A DNA stretch of 64,000 bases, taken from contig CBHWBD010000001.1 in assembly GCA_966111775.1 (NCBI GenBank), forward strand, positions 1 through 64,000. Direction: 5' to 3'. Below, piece after piece: positions 8,371-15,274 of this stretch. The translations under genes were made by a program, and so were the position numbers. The stretch's first letter is position 1; the number at the start of each line of letters is the position of its first letter. Below the pieces are notes generated by a model that was given only the letters and a program-made list of their open reading frames with translations, had not been told where the DNA came from and did not search any database. The stretch is from Pelomonas sp966111775 (lineage in GTDB: Bacteria; Pseudomonadota; Gammaproteobacteria; Burkholderiales; Burkholderiaceae_C).

Positions 8371-9218
8371 GCACGCCCAAGCAAGCCATAGCCCGCGACG
8401 AACTGCTCGCCGCGCTGCGCGACCTGCCGCCGCTGCCCTCGCTGGTGCTGGAGCTGGTCGAGTCGCTCGGCCACGAGGAGCTCAGCGCCGCACAGCTGGC
8501 GACCAAGATCTCGCAGGACCAGGCGCTGGCCGCCAAGACCCTGCGCCTGGCCAACTCCTCCTTTTACGGCCGCGGCCGGCGGGTCGGCTCGGTGGCCGAT
8601 GCCATCGGCGTGCTCGGCCTGCGCACGGTGCGCGGCGTCGTCACCGCAGCCGGCCTGGCCGGCAGCTTCGGCCGCCCCGCGGGCTTCGACCACGACAGCT
8701 TCTGGCGCCACTCGCTGGCCAGTGCGCTGGCTGCGCAGGCGCTGGCCAGCGAACTCGGTCGCGACGACGCTGACCTGGCCTTCACGGTCGGCCTGCTGCA
8801 CGACATCGGCCGGCTGGCCTTGGCCAGCGCCTTCGCGACGGCCCATGCCGAGGTCGAGCGCCGGCGCCGCGAGCTGGATGGGCCGGCCTGCGAGGCCGAG
8901 CGCGCCGTGCTCGGCCTCGACCACGCCGAGGTCGGCGGGCTCATCGCCCAGCACTGGAATTTTTCGCCGGCCATCGTCGACGCCATCCGCGAGCACCACG
9001 CACCGCCGGCCGGCGCGGGGCTGACGCTGACCGGCATCGCCCACGTCGCCGACGCCATCGCCCATGCGCTGGGCCTGGCCGGCGACGCCGACGAGGCGGT
9101 GCCCAACCTGCTGCAGCCGGTCTGGGCCGCCTGTGGCCTGGACGACGCCGCCTGCCTGCGGGTGTTCGCGCACACCGAGGCCCAGTTCGAAACCATCTGC
9201 GAGGCCCTGCTTCACTGA
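8367..9218 (+). CDS. HDOD-domain signalling protein
   Basis: 283 residues, almost entirely one HDOD domain: LPPLPSLVLELVESL, the segment around KISQDQALAAKTLRLANSSF, and LLHDIGRLALA with a conserved HD pair. Such proteins belong to the HD superfamily but usually lack the complete metal-binding set, and act as scaffolds in chemotaxis, c-di-GMP or stress signalling. The start is fixed by the ATGA overlap with the small gene upstream. A histidine kinase gene follows after 9 nt that include an AAGGAA ribosome-binding site. Confidence 0.9.
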   Translation: MSTPKQAIARDELLAALRDLPPLPSLVLELVESLGHEELSAAQLATKISQDQALAAKTLRLANSSFYGRGRRVGSVADAIGVLGLRTVRGVVTAAGLAGSFGRPAGFDHDSFWRHSLASALAAQALASELGRDDADLAFTVGLLHDIGRLALASAFATAHAEVERRRRELDGPACEAERAVLGLDHAEVGGLIAQHWNFSPAIVDAIREHHAPPAGAGLTLTGIAHVADAIAHALGLAGDADEAVPNLLQPVWAACGLDDAACLRVFAHTEAQFETICEALLH

Positions 9219-9227
9219 AGGAACCCC

Positions 9228-10124
9228 ATGACCGACTCCGAACTTCTCTCCTTGCAGCGCGCCAACCAGGAATTGCGCGCGCTCAACGAAAGCCTGCGCA
9301 ACGCGCAGGACCAGCTGCTGCAGTCCGAACGGCTGGCCTCCATCGGCCAGCTGGCCGCCGGCGTGGCGCACGAGATCAACAACCCGATCGGCTATGTGTT
9401 CTCCAACTTCGGCACCCTGCAGGCCTATCTCGAGCGCCTGTTCGAGATGCTCGAAGCCTACGAGCAGGCCGAAGCGGCGCTGGCCGACGACGCCGTTGCG
9501 GCCCGGCTCGCGGCCTTGCGCGAGCGGGTCGAGCTTGGCTACCTGAAACAGGACATCCCGATGCTGATGGGCGAGTCGCGGGAAGGCCTGTCCCGGGTGC
9601 GCAAGATCGTCCAGGACCTGAAGGACTTCTCGCGGGTCGACACCCACCAGGAGTGGGTCTGGGCCTCGCTGCACCAGGGCATCGACTCGACGCTGAACAT
9701 CGTCGCCAACGAGATCAAGTACCGGGCCGAGGTGCGTCGCGAGTACGGCGAGCTGCCCGACATCGAATGCCTGCCCTCGGAGCTGAACCAGGTGTTCCTG
9801 AACCTGCTCGTCAACGCCGCCCATGCGATCGGCCCGCAGCGCGGCCTGATCGTGGTGCGCAGCGGCGACGCCGGCGACAAGGTCTGGGTCGAGGTCGAGG
9901 ACGATGGCTGCGGCATCGCGCCCGAGCACCTGGCGCGGGTCTTCGACCCCTTCTTCACCACCAAGCCGGTCGGCCGCGGCACCGGCCTGGGCCTGTCGCT
10001 GGCCTACGGCATCGTGCAGAAGCACCAGGGCCGCATCGAGGTGCGCAGCGAACCGGGCCGGGGCTCGTGCTTTCGCGTGACGCTGCCGGTACGGCGCCCG
10101 GGCAGCTCGGGGGCCGAGGCATGA
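9228..10124 (+). CDS. Cytoplasmic sensor histidine kinase
   Basis: 298 residues with no membrane helix. An N-terminal coiled coil (about 5-38) leads into the H-box SIGQLAAGVAHEINNPIG with phospho-acceptor His48. The ATPase domain shows the N box (NQVFLNLLVNAAHAI), G1 (DDGCGIAP), F (FDPFFTTK) and G2 (GTGLGLSLAYGIV). This domain type (HisKA_4/NtrB-like) often lacks its own sensor and takes input from a partner. The stop overlaps the start of the REC/HD-GYP-like gene (ATGA), so that protein and the adjacent receivers are its likely phosphorylation targets. Confidence 0.92.
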   Translation: MTDSELLSLQRANQELRALNESLRNAQDQLLQSERLASIGQLAAGVAHEINNPIGYVFSNFGTLQAYLERLFEMLEAYEQAEAALADDAVAARLAALRERVELGYLKQDIPMLMGESREGLSRVRKIVQDLKDFSRVDTHQEWVWASLHQGIDSTLNIVANEIKYRAEVRREYGELPDIECLPSELNQVFLNLLVNAAHAIGPQRGLIVVRSGDAGDKVWVEVEDDGCGIAPEHLARVFDPFFTTKPVGRGTGLGLSLAYGIVQKHQGRIEVRSEPGRGSCFRVTLPVRRPGSSGAEA

Positions 10125-11416
10125 GCGCGGGCACGAGACCCTGGACCCTGCTCGCCGTCGACGACGAGCCCAACATCCTGGCCGCGCTGCGGCGGCTGTT
10201 CCGCAGCACCGGCTGGCGCGTGCTGAGCGCCGGCAACGCCGAGGAGGCGCTGGCCGTGCTGGCCCAGGAGCCGGTCGACGCCGTGCTGTCGGACATGCGC
10301 ATGCCGGGCATGGACGGCGTGCAGCTGCTCGAACGGGTCAGCCAGGGCTGGCCGCACACCGCGCGCCTGCTGCTGACCGGCCAGGCCGATCTGGGCTCGA
10401 CCATCGCCGCCATCAACCTTGGCCGCGTGCACCGCTACATCGCCAAGCCCTGGAACGATGAAGAGCTGCTGCTGACGCTGCGCCAGGTGGCACAGACCCA
10501 GCAGCTCGAAGCCGACAAGCTGGCGCTGGAGCGGCTCACGCAACAGCAGAACCACGAGTTGAAGACGCTGAACTCGAGCCTGGAGATCCGCGTCGCCGCG
10601 CGCACCGAGGAACTGGCCGCCGCCAACGACAGGCTCAAGCGCAACTACCTGACCTCGATCAAGGCCTTCACCGCGTTGATCGAGCTGCGCGACCGGGCCC
10701 AGGTCGGCCACGCGCGCCAGGTCGCCGACCTGGTGCGGCGCATCGCGCAGGTGATGACGCTGGATGCCAACACCGCGCACGATCTGCCCATCGCCGCGCT
10801 GCTGCACGACATCGGCCACATCGGCCTCAGCGACGCGGTGCTGGCGCGGCCGCTGAACAAGCTCGACCGCGACGAGCTGCGCCGCTACCGCCTGCACCCG
10901 GTGCTGGGCGAGCAGGCCTTGCTGGCCAGCGACGACATGCAGGGTGTGGCGCCGCTGATCCGCGCCCACCACGAGCGCTGGGACGGGCAGGGCTTCCCCG
11001 ACGGCCTGCGCGGCACGGCCATCCCGCTCGGGGCCCGCATCCTGGCGGTGGCCGATGCCTACGAGGACCTGCGCAGCGGCCATCTCGACGGCCAGGCCCT
11101 GAGCCCCTTCGAGGCCCGCCAGGCGGTGATCGCCGGGCGCGGCAGCCAGTTCGACCCGGCCGTCGTCGACGCCTTCGTCGGCCTGTTCTCGGCCGCGCCG
11201 GCCCGGCCCAAGCCGGCCATGCTGCGCCTGCCCAGCGCCGAGCTGCGTGCCGGGCAGGTCCTGGCCAAGGACTTCATGTCGCCCGAGGGCGTGCTGCTGC
11301 TGTCGGCCGGCCAGCACCTCGGCGACGACCTGATCGAGCGCATCCGGGGCTTCGAGCGCAAGCATGGCCTGAGCCTGCTGCTGTCCATCCAGCCGCCGCA
11401 GGAGGGCGGGCGATGA
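10121..11416 (+). CDS. Response regulator with HD-GYP-like output domain
   Basis: 431 residues, resembling RpfG-type c-di-GMP phosphodiesterases. The receiver domain (1-125) has phospho-acceptor Asp58 in LSDMRMPGMDG and the switch Lys in AKPW. A coiled coil (about 130-165) links to an HD domain with His229-Asp230 (LLHDIGHIGL) and, about 55 residues on, HHERWDGQGFPDGL. The canonical GYP is read as GFP, which is tolerated in many active members. It may degrade c-di-GMP or act as a sensor. The start overlaps the kinase stop and the stop overlaps the next receiver gene, both by ATGA, which makes it the kinase's most likely cognate regulator. Confidence 0.9.
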   Translation: MSAGTRPWTLLAVDDEPNILAALRRLFRSTGWRVLSAGNAEEALAVLAQEPVDAVLSDMRMPGMDGVQLLERVSQGWPHTARLLLTGQADLGSTIAAINLGRVHRYIAKPWNDEELLLTLRQVAQTQQLEADKLALERLTQQQNHELKTLNSSLEIRVAARTEELAAANDRLKRNYLTSIKAFTALIELRDRAQVGHARQVADLVRRIAQVMTLDANTAHDLPIAALLHDIGHIGLSDAVLARPLNKLDRDELRRYRLHPVLGEQALLASDDMQGVAPLIRAHHERWDGQGFPDGLRGTAIPLGARILAVADAYEDLRSGHLDGQALSPFEARQAVIAGRGSQFDPAVVDAFVGLFSAAPARPKPAMLRLPSAELRAGQVLAKDFMSPEGVLLLSAGQHLGDDLIERIRGFERKHGLSLLLSIQPPQEGGR

Positions 11417-11928
11417 AACGCCTGCTCATCGTCGACGACGAGCTGCCGGTGCTGCAGGCCCTGCGCCGTCTGCTGCAGCGGCAGTTCACAGCGCAGCAGC
11501 TCAGCGTGGCGCTGTGCAGCGACCCGCTGCAGGCCTTGCAGCGCCTGCAGCACGAGCGTTTCGACGTGCTGATCAGCGACTTCCGCATGCCGGGGCTGGA
11601 CGGCGTCAGCCTGCTCGCCCGCGCCCGCGAGCTGGACCCGCGCGCGGTGCGCCTGATGCTCAGCGCCACGGCCGACTTCGGCACCCTGCTGGCGGCGGTG
11701 AACCGGGCCGGCGTGTTCCGCTTCATCCCCAAGCCCTGGAGCGACGCCCAGCTGCTCGCCGACCTGCGGGCCGCGCTGGCCTTCGACCCCTGTGCCATGC
11801 CCAGCGCCTACGAACTGGAGCGGCGCCGGCTGGAAGCGCTGGAGCCGGGCATCACGCAGGTCGACTGGGGCCCGAACGGCGAGGTGCTGATGCCGGATTC
11901 GCTGCCGACACGCCCGAGCGGGTTGTAA
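11413..11928 (+). CDS. Single-domain response regulator (receiver only)
   Basis: 171 residues: a CheY-like receiver with the acidic pair VDDE at 8-10, phospho-acceptor Asp56 in ISDFRMPGLDG, and the conserved Lys in IPKPW. A 40-50-residue tail has no recognisable output domain. It is the last gene of the signalling operon and overlaps the previous stop by ATGA. It could be a phosphate sink or protein-protein output module for the kinase. A terminator-like hairpin begins 5 nt after the stop. Confidence 0.9.
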   Translation: MKRLLIVDDELPVLQALRRLLQRQFTAQQLSVALCSDPLQALQRLQHERFDVLISDFRMPGLDGVSLLARARELDPRAVRLMLSATADFGTLLAAVNRAGVFRFIPKPWSDAQLLADLRAALAFDPCAMPSAYELERRRLEALEPGITQVDWGPNGEVLMPDSLPTRPSGL

Positions 11929-11932
11929 GGCC

Positions 11933-11960
11933 GCGGCAGAGCAGCCCTTGCTGTTGCCGC
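11933..11960 (+). terminator. Hairpin at end of the signalling operon
   Basis: GCGGCA (11933-11938) pairs with TGCCGC (11955-11960), and an inner CAGC/GCTG pairing closes the loop. No T-run follows, so it is a transcript-end structure rather than a textbook intrinsic terminator. Confidence 0.4.
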
Positions 11961-12060
11961 CAACTTCGCGTCGGGGGTGGCGCCCTCTGCAGCGGGATCG
12001 CCTGGGTCGTGGGGTCTACGGGTCGTACCCTCGGACTTGCGGGCGATCGCTTTGCGCTAT

Positions 12061-12207
12061 TCAGCGGTGAGCTATGGGCTGATGTCCCGGGACGATGATC
12101 GCTGCGGCGCTGCCCTCGGTGATCGCCATGGCATTGATGATGGCATCGTGATCTATCGCGCTGAAAATGTCTTTATTCATCAACGCTTTACTGCGCTTGT
12201 TGATCAT
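12061..12207 (-). CDS. Doubtful 48-residue frame
   Basis: Begins MINKRSKALMNKDIFSAIDH and ends with GHQPIAHR. Its amino-acid composition is more protein-like than the other frames over this stretch. It lies in an AT-richer patch of the decayed segment. I recognise no family and see no strong ribosome-binding site. It may be a fragment of a lost mobile gene or may not be translated. Confidence 0.2.
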   Translation of the reverse strand: MINKRSKALMNKDIFSAIDHDAIINAMAITEGSAAAIIVPGHQPIAHR

Positions 12208-12336
12208 CGAGTGGGAATGATTCAAAGTCGTGTCGGGTCGTCCAAAACGATCCGGCGAACTTGAATAAACCCAATTGCGACAGGGACTTAGTTGTGCCAG
12301 GGCGTCCTAGGCGTCCCCCGAAAGCTCAACGAGCTG

Positions 12337-12425
12337 GACGGTATCGAAGACGGCATCAAGCAGCTGGTCCCCGACGACCCGAGTTGATACCGTCAGCCAC
12401 TTTGACGGTATCGGATGACGGTATC
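12337..12425 (+). repeat. GACGGTATC repeat array with a perfect inverted pair
   Basis: GACGGTATC occurs directly at 12337-12345, 12404-12412 and 12417-12425. GATACCGTCA at 12386-12395 is the exact inverse of TGACGGTATC at 12403-12412 and is separated from it by 7 nt. The array stands directly upstream of the integrase-like start at 12441. Attachment-site arm sequences, an autorepressor operator or a terminator of the lost upstream gene are all possible. Confidence 0.6.
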
Positions 12426-12440
12426 AAACGGGGGGCAAAG

Positions 12441-12520
12441 ATGCTCACGGACATGCAGTTGAGGGCGCTCAAGCCCACGGGAAAGGTCTTCAAGGTCGCA
12501 GACGAGGCCCAATTGGATGG
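12441..12520 (+). pseudogene. Relic: N-terminus of a P4-type tyrosine integrase
   Basis: The translation from this ATG (MLTDMQLRALKPTGKVFKVA, then DEAQLD) closely resembles the N-terminal arm-binding segment of P4/IntS-type phage and island integrases, which typically start MLTDxxLRxLKPxxKxYKVxDxxGL. After about 26 residues the resemblance ends: the expected GLYLxVxPxGxKxWRxxYR continuation and the whole catalytic domain are absent. The frame continues open without family features. Family assignment is by motif recognition only. Confidence 0.6.
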
Positions 12521-12766
12521 CGGCGCGAGCAAAGTCGAGGCTGTGCAGCAACTCGCCGGTACGGCGCCTAAGCAGGATGGAGAGGAGCGCGTGCAGCACG
12601 TGGCGGAAGAAGCGATGCCGCAGTGCAGCCACCGGCTACTGATCGATATTGCTAAGGAGCCACGACCGACGACCGCATGTCGCCAAGGATGCGGCCGGCG
12701 CGCAGCGTCGCGACATGAATCGCGTCCGGAACCAGCAGCGATCTGCGGCGATGACTCCCTCGGCTC

Positions 12767-13140
12767 GGTGCTGGCCACCGCGTCGATCAGACGCTTCAAG
12801 GCGAGCGGCGCGAGTGCCGGCGGATCGCCGCCCGCGATCACCAGGAGCGTCGCGCCGGCGATCAGGAAACGCAGACGTCGATCCGCGAGCGCGGACACTA
12901 GCCGCAGCGCGGACTGGACGCCCTTGTCGCGCAATATGGCTGGCGCCTGCGCTTGGAGGCGGCGCCTTCGGTTATCGCGTCCGACGCGGCCCAGCCGGGC
13001 CTCGATCGCGATGCACGAAGGGATCTCGGACACGTACGCATCGCCTTGCGCGGGTCGTCGCGCCAGCAGGGACTCGACGCGCTCGCGGTCAAGCAGCCCC
13101 TGTCGCGCCAGCTGACAGTCCATCAGGAAGCTTCTCGGGA
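12767..13140 (-). pseudogene. Relic resembling an asparagine-synthase-like C-terminus followed by an ABC exporter N-terminus
   Basis: Reading leftward, a frame around 13140-12983 gives LMDCQLARQGLLDRERVESL and later an IAIEARLGRV segment, reminiscent of the C-terminal end of asparagine-synthase-like proteins. In the same open frame, about 12940-12767 gives ALRLVSALADRRLRFLIAGA and then ALAPLALKRLIDAV, which looks like the first membrane segment of an ABC-B exporter. The order synthetase-then-exporter matches the C-D gene order of lasso-peptide clusters. Neither fragment has its catalytic region, so any function is gone. The assignments rest on short stretches and are tentative. Confidence 0.3.
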
Positions 13141-13211
13141 GCGGGAGTTGCCGCTGCTACATTGAGGCGCCTGCCGCATGTCTTGCGGTATAGGACCTTC
13201 TCGCCAGATCC

Positions 13212-14306
13212 GTGACCGCTCCTACCTCCAAGACTTCGGTACCACCTCCTTCAAAGCCTCGTCGCCGCGGTGACGCGGCTACGCTTGCCGATGTCGCCCG
13301 CGAAGCGGGCGTGTCCGTGATGGCCGCCTCGGTGGTGTTGAACGGAGCGAGATCGGCGACGAGAACTTCGGCAGAGACGCGGGCGCGCGTCGTCGCAGCG
13401 GCTGAGCGGCTGCACTATCGCGCCAACGCCACCGCACGCGCCCTCGCGAACGGACGAGCGAACGCCGTGGGCATTGTCGCCAGCCACTGGAAGGAGGACG
13501 CCAACCTCTATTTCATGGAGGTTTTTGGCGGCATCATCGAAATCGCGACGTCCAGCCAGCAAACCGCGGCCGTGTTCATGCTGCGGGGCTGGGACGAGGC
13601 GCAGCGGCGCATCCCGGAGCTCAGCGATGGCCGAGTCGACGGTCTCATCCTCGTGGCGCCATACCTCGGTGCCGACGCTTCTGCTTGGATGCCCAAGCAG
13701 ATTCCCTGCGTCAGCCTGCATTCCGAAAGCGCCATCCCAGGCGTCGTGAATCTGGAGCCCGAGGAGGAAGCCGGCTCCTTCGACGCCGTGAGGCATATGC
13801 TGGCGATCGGCCATCGCAGGATCCTGCATGTCGGTGGGCCGGCGGGGTTGCTCGGGGCCGAGCGACGACTGGCGGGTTACCGTCGTGCCCATGCGGCGGC
13901 GGGCGTGGAGCCGCCTGACGACCATGTCGTGCATTCGTCCTTGAACGCGGACGGCGGCCGCGACGCGATGCTCGACTGGTTGAGTTGGCACCCCCTGGGC
14001 CCGATGCCTGATGCCGTGTTCTGCGGCAACGATGCCATCGCACTGGGTTGCATTCAGGCGCTGTCCATGCGGGGGCTGCGTGTGCCCGAAGACGTCTCCG
14101 TTGTGGGTTTTGACGACATCCTGTTCGCACGGGCCGCGCGCCTGACCACCGTTCGACAGCCGCTGCATGCGCTGGGCAAGCGGGCGATGGAAGTGCTGAT
14201 GCAGCGGATCGAGGCCAAACGCGAGGGCGTTAAGTGGCAGGGGCCGAGCAACATCGTCCTGCCCACGGAATTCGTTCAGCGCGCGACGCTGAAACCGTTG
14301 CGCTGA
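13212..14306 (+). CDS. LacI-family transcriptional regulator
   Basis: 364 residues. The N-terminal lambda-repressor-like HTH and hinge lie at about residues 22-80 (TLADVAREAGVSVMAASVVL, then RVVAAAERLHYRANATARAL), and a periplasmic-binding-protein-like effector domain follows (VGIVASHWKEDANLYF to the end). A GTG start at 13212 is used because no ATG precedes the HTH. Such regulators usually repress sugar-utilisation genes and are released by a sugar or oligosaccharide. The neighbouring GH27 gene and the large glycan locus are its likely targets. An operator-like palindrome lies 118 nt after its stop. The upstream 13141-13211 holds TATAGG around 13194 but no clear -35. Confidence 0.92.
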   Translation: MTAPTSKTSVPPPSKPRRRGDAATLADVAREAGVSVMAASVVLNGARSATRTSAETRARVVAAAERLHYRANATARALANGRANAVGIVASHWKEDANLYFMEVFGGIIEIATSSQQTAAVFMLRGWDEAQRRIPELSDGRVDGLILVAPYLGADASAWMPKQIPCVSLHSESAIPGVVNLEPEEEAGSFDAVRHMLAIGHRRILHVGGPAGLLGAERRLAGYRRAHAAAGVEPPDDHVVHSSLNADGGRDAMLDWLSWHPLGPMPDAVFCGNDAIALGCIQALSMRGLRVPEDVSVVGFDDILFARAARLTTVRQPLHALGKRAMEVLMQRIEAKREGVKWQGPSNIVLPTEFVQRATLKPLR

Positions 14307-14394
14307 CACCTCATGCACGCCACCGGCGGGCCGGCGGCGGAGTGCATCGCCCGCGCCGCCCAGCGCTGCTAGGACTTCCACGGAGTTAATTTCT

Positions 14395-14424
14395 TTGACG
14401 CCCGAACTATTTTTCCGTCAGAAT
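14395..14424 (+). promoter_or_regulatory. Candidate sigma70 promoter downstream of the LacI gene
   Basis: TTGACG (14395-14400) and CAGAAT (14419-14424) are separated by 18 nt in a locally AT-rich patch. It points toward the GH27 gene, although that gene starts 850 nt away, and toward the leader relic at 14479. Confidence 0.45.
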
Positions 14425-14441
14425 GAACTAGCGTTAATTCA
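14424..14441. promoter_or_regulatory. LacI-family-like operator palindrome
   Basis: TGAACTAGCGTTAATTCA matches its own reverse complement at 14 of 18 positions and has a central CG, the hallmark of LacI/GalR-type operators. It begins at the last base of the proposed -10 element, where a bound repressor would block transcription. Palindrome seen directly; the link to the LacI gene just upstream is inference. Confidence 0.45.
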
Positions 14442-14478
14442 TGAGACCAGCCTGCCCCGTCGGGGCGCGACTCTGTCC

Positions 14479-14641
14479 TGAGCCAACGTCTGCACAACGC
14501 TTGTGTCCGGAGGAGACAGCCGGCCGAGCACCTTCCGTGAAAGGTAGAACCATGAGATCGAAGTTCGGATTGCTGACGCTGTCGGTTGGCACGCCGTCGG
14601 GCGAAATTGAGTGCCGACTGCGACGACAGCGGCCTTCCTGA
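14479..14641 (+). pseudogene. Relic of an exported-enzyme leader (5' end only)
   Basis: Bases 14479-14554 align without gaps, 63 of 76 identical, with the 76 bases ending at the start codon of the second GH74 gene (60580-60505, minus strand). The homology includes a GGAGGAGACA block and the ribosome-binding stretch GAAAGGTAGAACC. The ATG at 14552 opens MRSKFGLLTLSVG, comparable to MRLKLGTLITAMS of GH74, but the frame stops after 29 codons with no mature enzyme. I read this as what is left of a deleted paralogous enzyme gene, or as a duplicated leader. The 200 nt that follow (about 14642-14845) show nothing recognisable. Confidence 0.6.
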
Positions 14642-14845
14642 GCTGCGCACCTTGATCCTGGTGGCGGCCCTGCGCGTGCGCACGGGCCACCCTGCGCCTC
14701 CGCCACGCGTCGCTCACGGCGGCTTCAACGCCGGTCGCTGCGCAACAACACCCGTGTTGCTGCGTGCCTCTGGCGAGCCTCGTTCGCTTCCTGGCGTCCT
14801 TCTCCTTGTGCCCTGACGGCACGGCCAACAGCACAGAGAGCTGCC

Positions 14846-15052
14846 ATGACTCACTCAACACCGTTCCTGGCCGACTTCATCCGAGGCATCTCTGCCACGG
14901 CACCACCAGCACACGACGAAGAGCGCATCGAATGGCACAGCGCTCTGCAGCGGGGGGGCATGCTCCCAATCCAACCTCATTTCTACCGCCGCCCTGCAGA
15001 TCTGAACGCGTTCTCGGACGTGGAGGGCGAACGTTCTCCGCAGGCCGCCTAG
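14846..15052 (+). CDS. Doubtful 68-residue hypothetical protein
   Basis: Begins MTHSTPFLADFIRGISATAP and has protein-like composition, with GAGAG about 7 nt before its ATG. I recognise no domain, signal peptide or membrane helix. It stands alone between the leader relic and the GH27 gene and may be a fragment of a deleted gene. The rest of 15053-15274 holds no recognisable feature other than the GH27 upstream region. Confidence 0.3.
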   Translation: MTHSTPFLADFIRGISATAPPAHDEERIEWHSALQRGGMLPIQPHFYRRPADLNAFSDVEGERSPQAA

Positions 15053-15274
15053 CTAGCGCTGGCGCCTGCCAGTTCGGTCGCGCCAAACAGGGTCTTCAGC
15101 GCCTCGGTATGGAGGTTCGAGCGATGACGCCCGCGCCGGTGTTTTGACGCGACGCAATCGAGACGGCAGACATGCCGAAACCGACATGGGTTGCGCTGAA
15201 AACACCATTGGATCGCACCGATGGAAAGTCGTACACCGCCGTCCTGCCAAAACACCCAGACACGACAAGCTCCC

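Larger units (their letters stand above)
11961..13211. other. Decayed accessory segment without an intact recognisable gene
   Basis: About 1.25 kb in which no open frame gives a recognisable complete protein, and part of which (about 12140-12260) is visibly more AT-rich than the surroundings. Contents, left to right: a possible 48-codon minus-strand frame; a 22-codon open tail (12319-12387) ending in LDGIEDGIKQLVPDDPS and a stop, of unknown origin; a GACGGTATC repeat array; an integrase N-terminal relic; and minus-strand relics of biosynthetic or transport genes. I interpret it as scar tissue from one or more integration and deletion events between the signalling operon and the LacI gene. Confidence 0.6.

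Noticed and set aside
4997..8554. Very long open frame on the minus strand opposite the c-di-GMP signalling gene
   Set aside because: Its composition (Ala, Arg, Gln, His rich, repetitive) is that of an antisense shadow of GC-rich codons. The plus-strand frame carries intact GGDEF, EAL and receiver motifs. Similar long antisense frames opposite guaA, GH27, GH42, GH31, GH74 and GH97 were discarded for the same reason.
9653..10120. Upstream extension of the REC/HD-GYP-like gene into the kinase gene
   Set aside because: The extension is out of frame with the kinase and low-complexity. The ATG at 10121 overlaps the kinase stop and directly precedes the receiver domain.
12261..13115. 285-codon plus-strand frame across the decayed segment
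   Set aside because: Only the part from 12441 for about 26 codons resembles a known protein (integrase N-terminus). The rest is Arg/Ser/Ala-rich without family features and overlaps better-supported minus-strand relics.
14441..14641. Intact small secreted protein starting before the leader relic
   Set aside because: The part upstream of 14552 is non-coding leader homologous to the GH74 leader. Only 29 codons follow the conserved start before a stop, and there is no signal-peptide cleavage or mature domain.
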